From assembly GCA_001724355.1 (NCBI GenBank), contig MEEF01000030.1, positions 716-35,706 on the forward strand: 34,991 nt of DNA, in the 5' to 3' direction. Positions 23,524 through 31,899 of the stretch are shown here, piece after piece. The translations under genes and the position numbers were made by a program. How positions within the stretch are numbered: the first letter of the stretch is position 1; each line of letters starts with the position of its first letter. The notes beneath the pieces were generated by a model. The model was not told where the DNA came from and did not search any database. It saw only the letters and a list, made by a program, of their open reading frames with translations. The DNA is from Mesorhizobium sp. SCN 65-20 (GTDB taxonomy: Bacteria > Pseudomonadota > Alphaproteobacteria > Rhizobiales > Rhizobiaceae).

Positions 23524-24444
23524 ATGGCGACCGCGGCCGAAATCGAAAAACAGGCAGAGGCGCGGGAGGTCAGGAACCGCTGGCTGCTCTCGGCGCCTGC
23601 CCTGATCATCATCCTGCTGGCCGCCTCCGGCCCGCTGCTGATCGTGCTCCTCTATTCGTTCCTGACGCCGGGACCGTATGGCGACGTCGAATGGAAATTC
23701 TCCACCGAAGGATGGGTCTCGGTCTTCCTCGAGCGCGACATCTTCGACGACACGCTGTCCTTTGCCAGCGCCCACCTCACCATCTTCTGGCGGTCGCTCA
23801 GGCTCGCCATCATGGCGACGGTGGCGACGCTGATCTTTGGGTTTCCGACAGCCTATTTCATCGCCACCCGCTCGGAGCGGACGCGCGACATCTGGCTGTT
23901 CCTGATCACCATTCCGTTCTGGACGAACCTGCTGATCCGCACTTTCGCGGTGCTGCAGGTGATCCGCAACGAGGGCATCATCAACACCGGCCTCATCAAG
24001 CTCGGCATCATCGACCAGCCGATCCAGATGCTCTACACCGACTTCGCCATCATGGTTGGCATGGTCTATGTCTACCTGCCGCTGATGGTGCTGCCGCTCT
24101 ATGCCAGCATGGAAAAGCTGGACTTCCGCCTCGTCGAGGCCGGCTACGACCTCTATGCCTCGCGCTGGCAGGTGCTGAAGCGCATCATCTTCCCGCTGGT
24201 CAGGCCCGGCGTGGTCGCCGGCTCGATCCTCGTGTTCATCCCCGCCATCGGCGCCTATGTGACGCCGAGCGTGCTGGGCGGCGGCAAGAACATGATGTTC
24301 GCCAACCTGATCGAGTTGCAGTTCGGGCAGGGGCGTAACTGGCCACTTGGCGCAGCACTGTCGATCACCGTCATGGCGATCGTGATGGTGGCGCTGCTCG
24401 TCTATGTCCGCAACACCTCAAGTTCGGAGGTGCGGCATGGCTAA
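23524..24444 (+). CDS. potB: Polyamine-type ABC permease (PotB-like)
   Basis: This is the first membrane subunit of the importer. The 306-residue product has six hydrophobic helices (first at about 23-45) and an EAA loop, EAGYDLYASRWQVLKRIIFP, at residues 205-224, which docks onto the ATPase. The segment ITIPFWTNLLIRTFAVLQVI is typical of PotB. It starts 3 bp after the potA stop and overlaps potC by 8 bp. Confidence 0.92.
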   Translation: MATAAEIEKQAEAREVRNRWLLSAPALIIILLAASGPLLIVLLYSFLTPGPYGDVEWKFSTEGWVSVFLERDIFDDTLSFASAHLTIFWRSLRLAIMATVATLIFGFPTAYFIATRSERTRDIWLFLITIPFWTNLLIRTFAVLQVIRNEGIINTGLIKLGIIDQPIQMLYTDFAIMVGMVYVYLPLMVLPLYASMEKLDFRLVEAGYDLYASRWQVLKRIIFPLVRPGVVAGSILVFIPAIGAYVTPSVLGGGKNMMFANLIELQFGQGRNWPLGAALSITVMAIVMVALLVYVRNTSSSEVRHG

Positions 24445-25237
24445 GCGCTTCTCGATCCGCCAGCAGACCGGCTTCACGACCATCGCCTGCGCCTGCTTCT
24501 TCCTGCTTTATCTGCCCATCGCGGTGCTGGTGATCTACGCTTTCAACGAGTCGAGCTCGGTGTCCGACTGGGGCGGCTTCTCGCTGCGCTGGTTCGTGGC
24601 TGCCTGGTCCAACCAGCAGGTCGTCGACGCCTCCTGGCGGTCGCTGAAGATCGCGTCTTCGGCGGCTGTTATCGCTACCATCGCCGCGACCATGGCGGCG
24701 CTGGCGACGACGCGGACGCGGGCCTATCGCGGCCTGACGTTCAAATACGCCTTCATCAACCAGCCGCTGATGGTGCCTGAGATCGTCACCGGCGTGGCGC
24801 TGCTGATTTTCTTCGCGCAGATCAAGATCGCCAGCGGCTATACCGGCCTGGGCTACCTGATCGCCGCGCACACAGCGTTCTGCATTCCCTTCGCCTATCT
24901 GCCGATCCGGGCGCGCCTCGAGAACATGGATCTCACGCTCGAGCGCGCTGCGGCCGACCTCTACGCCACGCCGTGGAATGCGTTCCGCCGCGTGACGCTG
25001 CCACTGCTCTGGCCGGGCATCATCGCCGGCCTGATGCTCGCCTTCGTCATCTCGCTCGACGACGTGGTCATCACCGAGTTCGTCAAGTCGGGCGGGCAGG
25101 ACACCCTGCCGACCTACATGCTGGGGCAGATCCGCCGCGGCATCACGCCGGAGGTCAATGCGATATCGACCGTCTTCCTGCTCTTGTCGGTCGTGATCGT
25201 CACCTTGTTCTTCTTCATGAGCAGGAAACGCGACTAA
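24437..25237 (+). CDS. potC: Polyamine-type ABC permease (PotC-like)
   Basis: This is the second membrane subunit. The 266-residue product has six hydrophobic helices and the EAA-type loop ERAAADLYATPWNAFRRVTL from residue 169. The family segment LMLAFVISLDDVVITEFVKS (after the loop) is strongly typical of PotC. The frame is open 33 bp upstream, but the ATG at 24437 has GGAGG 6 nt before it and gives the normal N-terminus MAKRFSIRQQTG. The start lies inside potB. Confidence 0.93.
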   Translation: MAKRFSIRQQTGFTTIACACFFLLYLPIAVLVIYAFNESSSVSDWGGFSLRWFVAAWSNQQVVDASWRSLKIASSAAVIATIAATMAALATTRTRAYRGLTFKYAFINQPLMVPEIVTGVALLIFFAQIKIASGYTGLGYLIAAHTAFCIPFAYLPIRARLENMDLTLERAAADLYATPWNAFRRVTLPLLWPGIIAGLMLAFVISLDDVVITEFVKSGGQDTLPTYMLGQIRRGITPEVNAISTVFLLLSVVIVTLFFFMSRKRD

Positions 25238-25254
25238 TCAACGGGAGTGAGATG

Positions 25255-26289
25255 ATGAACCTGAAATCCATGTCGATGGCAGCCGGCCTGGCGCTGCTGG
25301 CATCGACCAGCCTCGCCTCTGCCGCGGGGGAACTGAACATCTACAACTGGGGCAACTACATCAGCCCCGACATGATCAAGAAGTTCGAGAAGCAGTACGA
25401 CGTCAAGGTAACGGTGACGGACTACGACTCGAACGACACCGCACTTGCCAAGGTGCGCCAGGGTGGCACCGGCTTCGACGTCGCCATGCCCTCGCAGACC
25501 TATGTGCCGATCTGGATCCAGGAAGGGCTCATCCTCGAGACCAATCCCGGCGGCATGGAGAACTTCAAGAACGTTGCCCCCGAATGGGCCAATCCGGCCT
25601 TCGATCCGGGCCGCAAATACACCGTGCCGTGGGCCTGGGGCACCGTCGGCGTGGTCGTCAACACCGATGACTACAAGGGCGACATTAACACCTGGAAGAT
25701 CGTCTTCGACACGCCTGACGAGCTGAAGGGCAAGGTCAACGTCGTCCCCGAGATGAACGACGTCATGCACGCCGCGATCAAGTATGTCGGCGGCCAGCAG
25801 TGCACCGGCGACAAGGAAGTGCTGAAGAAGGTGCGCGACGTTCTCGTTGCCGCCAAGCCGAACTGGATCGCCATGGAATACAACACCATCGAGAAGATGG
25901 GCGCCGGAGACTTCAAGGCGACCAGCGACTGGAATGGCTCGGCGCTGCGCCAGCGGATCAACAATCCGGCCATCCACTACGGCTATCCGGTCGAGGGCTT
26001 CCAGTACTGGTCCGACAACGTCGTCGTGCTGAAGGAAGCCAAGAACGTCGACAACGCCAAGCTGTTCCAGAACTTCATGATGGATCCGGAAAACGCGGCG
26101 ATGAACTCTGCCTTCCACCGCTATGCCAACGGCATCGCCGGTTCGGAGAAGTTCATGCCGGCCGACATGACCTCGGCGCCCGAAGTCGTGGTGCCGGAGG
26201 AGTTCAAGAAGAACGGCGAAATCCTCCAGACCTGCCCGCCGGAAGTGACGGCGCTCTACACCAAGATCTGGACCGAACTGCAGAAATAA
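25255..26289 (+). CDS. potD: Polyamine-type periplasmic binding protein 1 (PotD-like)
   Basis: This is the periplasmic receptor of the ABC importer. The 344-residue product has a signal peptide (about 1-23, ending ASTSLASA) and the PotD start GELNIYNWGNYISPDMIKKF. The Trp32/Tyr35 pair, the acid pair in PEMND, DWNGSA and YWSDN all align with polyamine-contacting positions of E. coli PotD (W34/Y37, D168/E171, W229, W255/D257). The ligand is thus likely a cationic amine. Two start codons (25252, 25255) are possible; GGGAG spacing favours the second. A second copy follows directly. Confidence 0.92.
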   Translation: MNLKSMSMAAGLALLASTSLASAAGELNIYNWGNYISPDMIKKFEKQYDVKVTVTDYDSNDTALAKVRQGGTGFDVAMPSQTYVPIWIQEGLILETNPGGMENFKNVAPEWANPAFDPGRKYTVPWAWGTVGVVVNTDDYKGDINTWKIVFDTPDELKGKVNVVPEMNDVMHAAIKYVGGQQCTGDKEVLKKVRDVLVAAKPNWIAMEYNTIEKMGAGDFKATSDWNGSALRQRINNPAIHYGYPVEGFQYWSDNVVVLKEAKNVDNAKLFQNFMMDPENAAMNSAFHRYANGIAGSEKFMPADMTSAPEVVVPEEFKKNGEILQTCPPEVTALYTKIWTELQK

Positions 26290-26315
26290 GTTCTGCCCGA
26301 CGTTCGTCGAAAACC

Positions 26316-26344
26316 ATCACAGCCGGACCCAATCCGGCTGTGAT
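26316..26344 (+). promoter_or_regulatory. Perfect 11-bp hairpin between the two potD genes
   Basis: ATCACAGCCGG (26316-26326) and CCGGCTGTGAT (26334-26344) form a perfect 11-bp stem with a 7-nt loop, 27 nt after the potD1 stop. No T-tract follows. It would suit a message-stabilising or partial-termination element setting the relative amounts of the two binding proteins. Confidence 0.5.
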
Positions 26345-26402
26345 GTGCTTGTAGCCTGCCGCTGGCAGGGTGCTCACAGCCAACAAGAAAAGGAGACCCG
26401 CT

Positions 26403-27437
26403 GTGAAACCGATCATGTCCACTGCTGTTGCGGCCATCGCGCTGCTTGCGGCGACCGGCCTCGGCCGCGCCGAGGGCGAGCTCAACATCTACAACTGGGG
26501 CAACTACACCAACCCCGACGTCATCAAGAAGTTCGAGGACACGTACAAGGTCAAGGTGACGGTCACCGACTACGACTCGAACGAGACCGCGCTCGCCAAG
26601 GTGCGCCAGGGCGGCAGCGGCTTCGACATCGTGGTGCCGTCGCAAACGCACCTGCCGATCTGGATCAACGAAGGCCTGCTGCTCGAGACCAATCCGGCCG
26701 GCATGGAGAACTTCAAGAACATCGCTCCCGAGTGGGCCGACCCGGGCTTCGACCCGGGCCGCAAATATTCGGTGCCGTGGGCCTGGGGCACGATCGGAGT
26801 CGTGGTCAACACCGACGTCTACAAGGGTGACATCAACACCTGGAAGATCATCTTCGAGACGCCAGACGAGCTGAAGGGCAAGGTCAACGTCGTTCCCGAG
26901 ATGAAGGACGTGGTGACCGCCGCCATCCGCTATGTCGGGGGCGAGCAGTGCACGACCGACAAGGAAGTGCTGAAGAAGGCGCGTGACCTGCTCGTTGCCG
27001 CCAAGCCTAACTGGGTCGCCATGGAATATGGCGCGGTCGACAAGATGAAGGCCGGCGACTTCAAGGCATCGAGCACCTGGAACGGTGCCGGCCTGCGCAT
27101 CCGACTGGCGCGCCCGGAGGTGAAGTTCGGCTATCCCAAGGAAGGCTTCACCTACTGGAGCGACAACGTCGTCGTGCTGAAGGACGCCAAGAACGCCGAG
27201 AACGCCAAGCTGTTCCAGAACTTCATCATGGATCCGGAAGTGGCTGCCGGGCTCTCCGCCTTCCACCGCTATGCCAACGGCATCGCCGGTTCGGAGAAGT
27301 TCATGCCTGGCGACATGAAGGACGCGCCTGAGATCGTCATTCCGGAGGAGAGCAAGGCGTATGGCACGATGTCGCTGATGTGCTCGCCGGAGGCCGATGC
27401 GATCTACACCAAGATCTGGACCGAACTGCAGAAGTAA
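26403..27437 (+). CDS. potD: Polyamine-type periplasmic binding protein 2 (PotD-like)
   Basis: This is a second periplasmic receptor, 344 residues, aligning to the first over its full length without a gap. The start is GTG at 26403 with AAGGAG 7 nt upstream. The signal peptide is about residues 1-23. Trp32/Tyr35, the PEMKD acid pair and YWSDN are kept. In the pocket region, PSQTYVPIW of copy 1 is PSQTHLPIW here, and DWNGSAL is TWNGAGL. The pair arose by tandem duplication and has diverged, which suggests different ligand ranges for the same permease. Confidence 0.92.
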   Translation: MKPIMSTAVAAIALLAATGLGRAEGELNIYNWGNYTNPDVIKKFEDTYKVKVTVTDYDSNETALAKVRQGGSGFDIVVPSQTHLPIWINEGLLLETNPAGMENFKNIAPEWADPGFDPGRKYSVPWAWGTIGVVVNTDVYKGDINTWKIIFETPDELKGKVNVVPEMKDVVTAAIRYVGGEQCTTDKEVLKKARDLLVAAKPNWVAMEYGAVDKMKAGDFKASSTWNGAGLRIRLARPEVKFGYPKEGFTYWSDNVVVLKDAKNAENAKLFQNFIMDPEVAAGLSAFHRYANGIAGSEKFMPGDMKDAPEIVIPEESKAYGTMSLMCSPEADAIYTKIWTELQK

Positions 27438-27451
27438 GCCGTCTTGTCACT

Positions 27452-27475
27452 GGGTCCGGCGTTCGCGCTGGACCC
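27452..27475 (+). promoter_or_regulatory. Hairpin after potD2
   Basis: GGGTCC (27452-27457) and GGACCC (27470-27475) can pair, with a short inner GCG/CGC pairing, 14 nt after the potD2 stop. No T-run follows. It may limit read-through into the hydrolase genes or protect the upstream message. Confidence 0.3.
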
Positions 27476-27503
27476 GAACGCGCCGACAATGTGAGGTGAC
27501 GTC

Positions 27504-28700
27504 ATGAGCTCCTACCGCAACAGCGAAAGCGTGCCGCCGATCATGCAGGGCTCGCCGCCCGCAATGCCGGTGCCGAAGACCGCATGGGACATGCCGCCCT
27601 GGAACCGCTGGGCGTTCCAGCACGTGCGCGAGATCGTGCCGACGGCGGAGGTGTGGCGCGGCGAAGGTCCTTTACGCGAGCTGCCACGCGCGGAGACAGA
27701 CCTCGACGGGCTGTCTGTGTCAGACAGCGAGGGCAAGGCGACGACGCTGTCGGGCCTGCTCGACGAGACCTACACCGACGGCTTCCTCGTGCTCAAGGAC
27801 GGCAAGATCGCCTATGAGCGCTATTTCAACGGCATGGCGCCACGCACGCTGCACCTGTCGCAATCGGTGGCGAAGTCGGTGACGGGCACGGTGTTTGGCA
27901 TCCTCGCCGGGCGCGGCATCGTCGACCCAAAGAAACTGGTAACCGATTACCTGCCGGAACTGGCCGCGACCGGCTGGAAAGGTGCCACCGTCCAGCAGGT
28001 GCTCGACATGACCACGGGCGTGCGTTTCAGCGAGGCCTATACGGACCCTTATTCCGACATCGGCCAGGTCGATGTCGCCGGCGGCTGGAAGCCGGTCCCT
28101 GCGGGTACCGACCCCAACTTTTACTGGCCCGAGCATATGTTCGAGCTGATCCTGCGCCTGACCGAAACGACGCGGCCGCATGGCGCGGCCTTCGAATACC
28201 GTTCGATCGAGACCGACGTCCTCGCCTTCATCATGGAGCGGGCGACCGGCAAGCGGCTCCCGCAGCTGGTGTCGGAAGAGCTGTGGCAGAAGATCGGCGC
28301 CGAGGAGAGCGCCTGTTTCACCGTCGACAGCGCCGGCTACGCCATTGCCGACGGCGGCTTCAACGCGACGCTGCGCGACTATGCCCGCTTCGGCCAGACG
28401 ATTCTCGAGAACGGCGCCGGCATCGTGCCCGCCGACTGGATCGCCGAAACGCGGCGGGGCACGCACGGTCCCGGCTACAGCGCATCGATGCCCGAAGGCA
28501 GCTACCGCAACCAGTTCTGGATCGAGGATCCGCGCTCGCGGGCACTGATGTGCCGCGGCGTGTTCGGGCAATTGATCCATATCGACTGGGACAGCAGGAT
28601 GGTGACTGTGAAGCTGTCGACCTGGCCCGAGTTCACATCCGTCGCCTACTCGGTGGCGACGCTCAAGGCCGTGCATGCGATCGCCGACGCGCTCGCCTGA
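27504..28700 (+). CDS. Serine hydrolase 1, beta-lactamase/EstB/NylB fold
   Basis: This is a predicted cytoplasmic hydrolase of the class C beta-lactamase-related superfamily, which includes esterases, 6-aminohexanoate oligomer hydrolases and DD-peptidases. The 398-residue product has the nucleophile motif SVAK (Ser121/Lys124) and the YRS motif with Tyr232. No signal peptide is visible, which argues against a wall-directed role. It shares with the next gene an N-terminal block, WNRWAFQHVREIVPTA at residues 33-48, that lies ahead of the catalytic domain. The ATG has a strong GAGGTGA site. It lies 66 bp after potD2, so co-transcription is likely. The substrate is unknown; an amide or ester carried in by the transporter is a reasonable guess. 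Confidence 0.82.
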   Translation: MSSYRNSESVPPIMQGSPPAMPVPKTAWDMPPWNRWAFQHVREIVPTAEVWRGEGPLRELPRAETDLDGLSVSDSEGKATTLSGLLDETYTDGFLVLKDGKIAYERYFNGMAPRTLHLSQSVAKSVTGTVFGILAGRGIVDPKKLVTDYLPELAATGWKGATVQQVLDMTTGVRFSEAYTDPYSDIGQVDVAGGWKPVPAGTDPNFYWPEHMFELILRLTETTRPHGAAFEYRSIETDVLAFIMERATGKRLPQLVSEELWQKIGAEESACFTVDSAGYAIADGGFNATLRDYARFGQTILENGAGIVPADWIAETRRGTHGPGYSASMPEGSYRNQFWIEDPRSRALMCRGVFGQLIHIDWDSRMVTVKLSTWPEFTSVAYSVATLKAVHAIADALA

Positions 28701-28730
28701 CCGGCAGACAACCAGCAGCAAGGAAGTATC

Positions 28731-29909
28731 ATGACGTCATCCAACGCGTTCGAGCGCATGTTCGGCTTCGCCCGCAGGGACGTGACACTCGGCAATTGGC
28801 GCGAGCAGCCCTTCAACGGCTGGGCGTTCCAGAATGTCGGCGAGATGGTTCGCAGCGCACGTATCTCTGCGCGCGAGGGCAACCTCGAGGCCGCACCGGT
28901 CGACCTGGGCGATTTGCTCGGCGAAACGCTCGATATCGGAGGCCAGAAGGAGACGGTCGCGGCGTTCCTCGATCGCTCCTCGACGGACGCGCTGACGGTC
29001 ATGAAGAAGGGACGCTTCGTCGGCGACTGGTTCTCGCCGTCGATGAAGCCCGACGCGCGCCACATCATCTTCTCGATCTCGAAGTCGCTGACGGCGATCC
29101 TCGCGGGCAGCCTCGAAGGCGAGGGCAAGCTCGACCCGAATGCTCCGGTGACGGACTATGTGCCCGAGGTGGCGGGTTCGGTCTATGCCAATGCGACGGT
29201 GCGGCACGTGCTCGACATGACGGTGAGCCTCGACTTCGAGGAGGCCTATCTCGATCCGGAGAGCCTGTTTGCTCGGTACCGCCGCGCGACGATGTGGAAT
29301 CCCGGCGGCGGAGAGGAATCGCTGCGCGAATTCCTCGCCGCGCTGCAGCAGCTGGACGAGCCGCACGGGAAGGCCTTCCGCTATCGCTCGCCGAACTCCG
29401 ACCTCCTCGGCATCATCGTCGAACGTGCGTCGGGCCAGCGCTACGCCAACCTGATGTCGGACAGGCTGTGGAAGCCGCTGGGCGCGAAGCGCGACGCATT
29501 CGTGACCGTCGACAAGGAAGGCTCGGCGCGGGCGGCGGGCGGTGTCTCGGTGGCTGTGCGCGACCTGGCGCGCGTCGGCGAGATGATGCGTCAGGGCGGC
29601 ACCGCGGAAGGCGGGCGCATCGTGCCGCAGGCCTGGGTCGAGGACACGATCCACGGCGGCGATGCCGAGGCCTGGCAGCGCGGCACCATGACCAACCTGT
29701 TCGCCAACGGCAGCTACCGCAACAAGTGGTATCAGTCCGCCAACGCTTCCGAGGCCTATTGCGGCATCGGCATCCACGGCCAGTGGCTCTATGTCGACCC
29801 GAAGGCCGAGGTTGTCATCGCCAAGATGTCGTCGCAGGCGCTGCCGGTGGACGATCCGCTCGACCTCGACAACGTCGCCTTCTTCGAGGGACTTTGCGCG
29901 AGGGTCTAA
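28731..29909 (+). CDS. Serine hydrolase 2, beta-lactamase/EstB/NylB fold
   Basis: This is a paralogue of the preceding gene, 392 residues, with nucleophile motif SISK (Ser115/Lys118) and YRS with Tyr218 (FRYRSPNSDLLG). It has the same N-terminal block (FNGWAFQNVGEMVRSA, 28-43), no signal peptide and matching overall layout. The two clearly derive from one ancestor but have diverged widely. It starts 30 bp after the first with an AAGGAAG site and ends the rightward locus. The 64 bp to the convergent dehydrogenase hold no obvious T-tailed terminator. The substrate is not known. Confidence 0.82.
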   Translation: MTSSNAFERMFGFARRDVTLGNWREQPFNGWAFQNVGEMVRSARISAREGNLEAAPVDLGDLLGETLDIGGQKETVAAFLDRSSTDALTVMKKGRFVGDWFSPSMKPDARHIIFSISKSLTAILAGSLEGEGKLDPNAPVTDYVPEVAGSVYANATVRHVLDMTVSLDFEEAYLDPESLFARYRRATMWNPGGGEESLREFLAALQQLDEPHGKAFRYRSPNSDLLGIIVERASGQRYANLMSDRLWKPLGAKRDAFVTVDKEGSARAAGGVSVAVRDLARVGEMMRQGGTAEGGRIVPQAWVEDTIHGGDAEAWQRGTMTNLFANGSYRNKWYQSANASEAYCGIGIHGQWLYVDPKAEVVIAKMSSQALPVDDPLDLDNVAFFEGLCARV

Positions 29910-29973
29910 GGGATCGAGGTGGCGGGGAGGTAGAGCGCAACCTCTTCCTCCCCACGTCGACGGCCAGTCAGGC

Positions 29974-30744
29974 CTAAATCCATCCGCCATCGACGACGAA
30001 GTTCTGCGCGGTGCACATGCGCGAGTCGTCCGCGGCGAGGAAGAGCGCCATCCGCGCGATGTCGTCGGGCATGACGCGCCCAGACAGGCACTGTGCCCGG
30101 TCGATCTCGGCATTTGCGGCGTCATCGATCCAGAGAGCGAGTTGGCGCTGGGTCATGACCCAGCCAGGCACCAGCGTGTTGACCCGGATGCCATGCTTGC
30201 CGAGGTCGCGGGCGAAGGACCGCGTCATGCCATGGATCGAGGCCTTGGACGTCGCGTAGACCGGATAGCCGCCGGTCGATGTCATCCATCCGATAGAGCC
30301 GAAATTGACGATCGAGCCGCCGCCCGCCGAGATCATTCCGGGCGCGACGGCCTGGATGGCGAAGAAGGCATGGCGCATATTGACGGCGATACGGGTGTCG
30401 AAATAGTCCGGCGTCACCTCGCGCCAGTCATGGCGCGTGTCGTTGGCGGCGTTGTTGACCAGCGCCAGCGTCGGACCGTGCAGCGCCTCGATTTCGGCGA
30501 TCGCCGCCCGGTAGGCGTCGATGTCGGCGATGTCGCAACGGCGGAAGGCGACGGTTGCGCCGGCGTCGCCGAGTTCGGCCGCTAGCGCGCCGCCCTCTTT
30601 TTCCGCGATATCAAAAAACCCGACTTTGGCGCCCTGGCCGGCAAAGGCGCGCACCAGCGCCTCGCCGATGCCGGTCGCGCCGCCGGAGATCAGCACCGGC
30701 TTTCCGGCAAGGCTCGGATATTGTCCCAGCATGCTCTCTTCCAT
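29974..30744 (-). CDS. Short-chain dehydrogenase, XylB-like aldose 1-dehydrogenase candidate
   Basis: This is a NAD(P)-dependent oxidoreductase with a Rossmann fold. The 256-residue product has the cofactor motif SGGATGIGEA (20-29), NNAAND (97-102), catalytic Ser150, Tyr163 and Lys167 (YATSK). Sequence features such as NDTRHDWREVTPDYFDTRIA, RHAFFAIQAVAPGM and the C-terminal AQCLSGRVMPDDIA closely recall Caulobacter D-xylose 1-dehydrogenase XylB, as remembered. Placed 10 bp after gguC in a sugar-uptake operon, it probably oxidises an aldose (xylose, arabinose or galactose type) to the lactone. The ATG at 30744 has GAGGAG 7 nt upstream; the longer open frame lacks support. Confidence 0.88.
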   Translation of the reverse strand: MEESMLGQYPSLAGKPVLISGGATGIGEALVRAFAGQGAKVGFFDIAEKEGGALAAELGDAGATVAFRRCDIADIDAYRAAIAEIEALHGPTLALVNNAANDTRHDWREVTPDYFDTRIAVNMRHAFFAIQAVAPGMISAGGGSIVNFGSIGWMTSTGGYPVYATSKASIHGMTRSFARDLGKHGIRVNTLVPGWVMTQRQLALWIDDAANAEIDRAQCLSGRVMPDDIARMALFLAADDSRMCTAQNFVVDGGWI

Positions 30745-30754
30745 GGTCGGCTCC

Positions 30755-31747
30755 TCAAAGTGCCCGCACGATGACGGGTGCGCTGGCCCGTCCAACCTTC
30801 AGCGCATTCTTGAGCGGGAGCCCAAAGGCCTCCGCCTCGATCTCGAACATGTCGCCCGGTTCGGCCTTGATGCCGTCGGCGAAGGACAGCGTCGCCGTTC
30901 CGAACATGTGCACATGGACGTCGCCGGGCTGGCGGAACACGCCGTACTTGAAGTGGTGGTGTTCGAGGTTGGCGATGGTGTGGGACATGTTGGCTTCGCC
31001 CGACAGGAAGGGCTTTTCCCAGATGGCCTTGCCGGCGCGCAGGATGCGCGAGGTGCCGCGTACGTCGGCCGGGAGGTCGCCGACCAGGATTTCCGGCCCG
31101 AAGGAGGCGTTCCTCAGCTTAGAATGCGCCAGGAAGAGATAGTTGATGCGTTCGGTGACGTGGTCGGAGAACTCGTTGGCGAGCGCGTAGCCGATGCGAT
31201 AGGGGGTGCCGTCGTCGCCGACGAGATAGATCCCGGCGATCTCAGGTTCTTCGCCGGCGTCGAGGGCGAAATGCGGCGACACCAGCGGCTTGCCGGGATC
31301 GACGACCATGTTGCCGTTGCCCTTGTAGAACCATTCCGGCTGGACCCCCGCCTGGCCATGCGCCGGCTTGCCGCCTTCCAGCCCCATGCGGAACATCTTC
31401 ATGGAATCGGTCAGAACTTCCTCGCCCTCGGTCGAGAGCTTCTTGTGCATGCTGTCGCGCGTTGCCGCCGAACCGAGATGGGTGAGACCCGTCCCGGTGA
31501 GGTGCAGATGCGCAGGGTCCGGATGCCGAACCGGTGACAGCAGGTGGCCGCTCCGGTAGGCGGCTGCAAGGTCGACCGCCTCGCCGAGACCACGGTCGGC
31601 GACGACGGTCGCCAGCGTCGTGCCGGCCCGCACGGCCTCCAGGGCCAGCGCGTAGATCGACTTGGCGTCGTTGACCAGGCGCGCTTCCTCGCCGTCGCGC
31701 ACCGCGACGCGGGCCTTTCCGTCGACAACAATCTGGGACATCAGCAT
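30755..31747 (-). CDS. gguC: GguC/AraD1-family protein (fumarylacetoacetate hydrolase-like fold)
   Basis: This gene follows gguAB in Agrobacterium, and its relatives are labelled AraD1. The 330-residue product has the FAH-type metal-site pattern in its second half: EPE at 167-169, then GYALANEFSDH from 187. It also shows LHLTGTGLTHLGSAATRDSM near residue 81. FAH-fold relatives include 2-keto-3-deoxy-aldonate dehydratases (for example Caulobacter XylX). A dehydratase step following the neighbouring dehydrogenase is plausible but inferred. The ATG at 31747 has AAGGGAG 8 nt upstream; a second ATG lies at 31741. Confidence 0.88.
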   Translation of the reverse strand: MLMSQIVVDGKARVAVRDGEEARLVNDAKSIYALALEAVRAGTTLATVVADRGLGEAVDLAAAYRSGHLLSPVRHPDPAHLHLTGTGLTHLGSAATRDSMHKKLSTEGEEVLTDSMKMFRMGLEGGKPAHGQAGVQPEWFYKGNGNMVVDPGKPLVSPHFALDAGEEPEIAGIYLVGDDGTPYRIGYALANEFSDHVTERINYLFLAHSKLRNASFGPEILVGDLPADVRGTSRILRAGKAIWEKPFLSGEANMSHTIANLEHHHFKYGVFRQPGDVHVHMFGTATLSFADGIKAEPGDMFEIEAEAFGLPLKNALKVGRASAPVIVRAL

Positions 31748-31899
31748 TTCAGGCACTCCCTTCGTTTCGCCCGCCTCGATGCCGGCGGTCGGCGAAATTC
31801 TCCCCGGCGCGGCAACGGGCATCCCGCCGCGTCCAAATTGCTTCCTTCGAGATGGCGGCTCCGCACATGGCCGGCGCCGCAGCCGCTTAGGGGCGCGGC
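31748..31899 (-). promoter_or_regulatory. gguB-gguC intergenic region with GC-rich hairpin
   Basis: These are 152 bp between gguB and gguC. The minus strand forms a GC-rich stem (arms 31892-31900 and 31869-31878, one bulge) directly beside the gguB stop codon. No T-run follows, so it looks like an intercistronic, message-stabilising or attenuating hairpin and not a full terminator. Confidence 0.4.

Noticed and set aside
25255-27437. Tandem potD copies as an assembly duplication
   Set aside because: The two copies differ throughout at protein and DNA level, with different start codons and signal peptides, so they are true paralogues.
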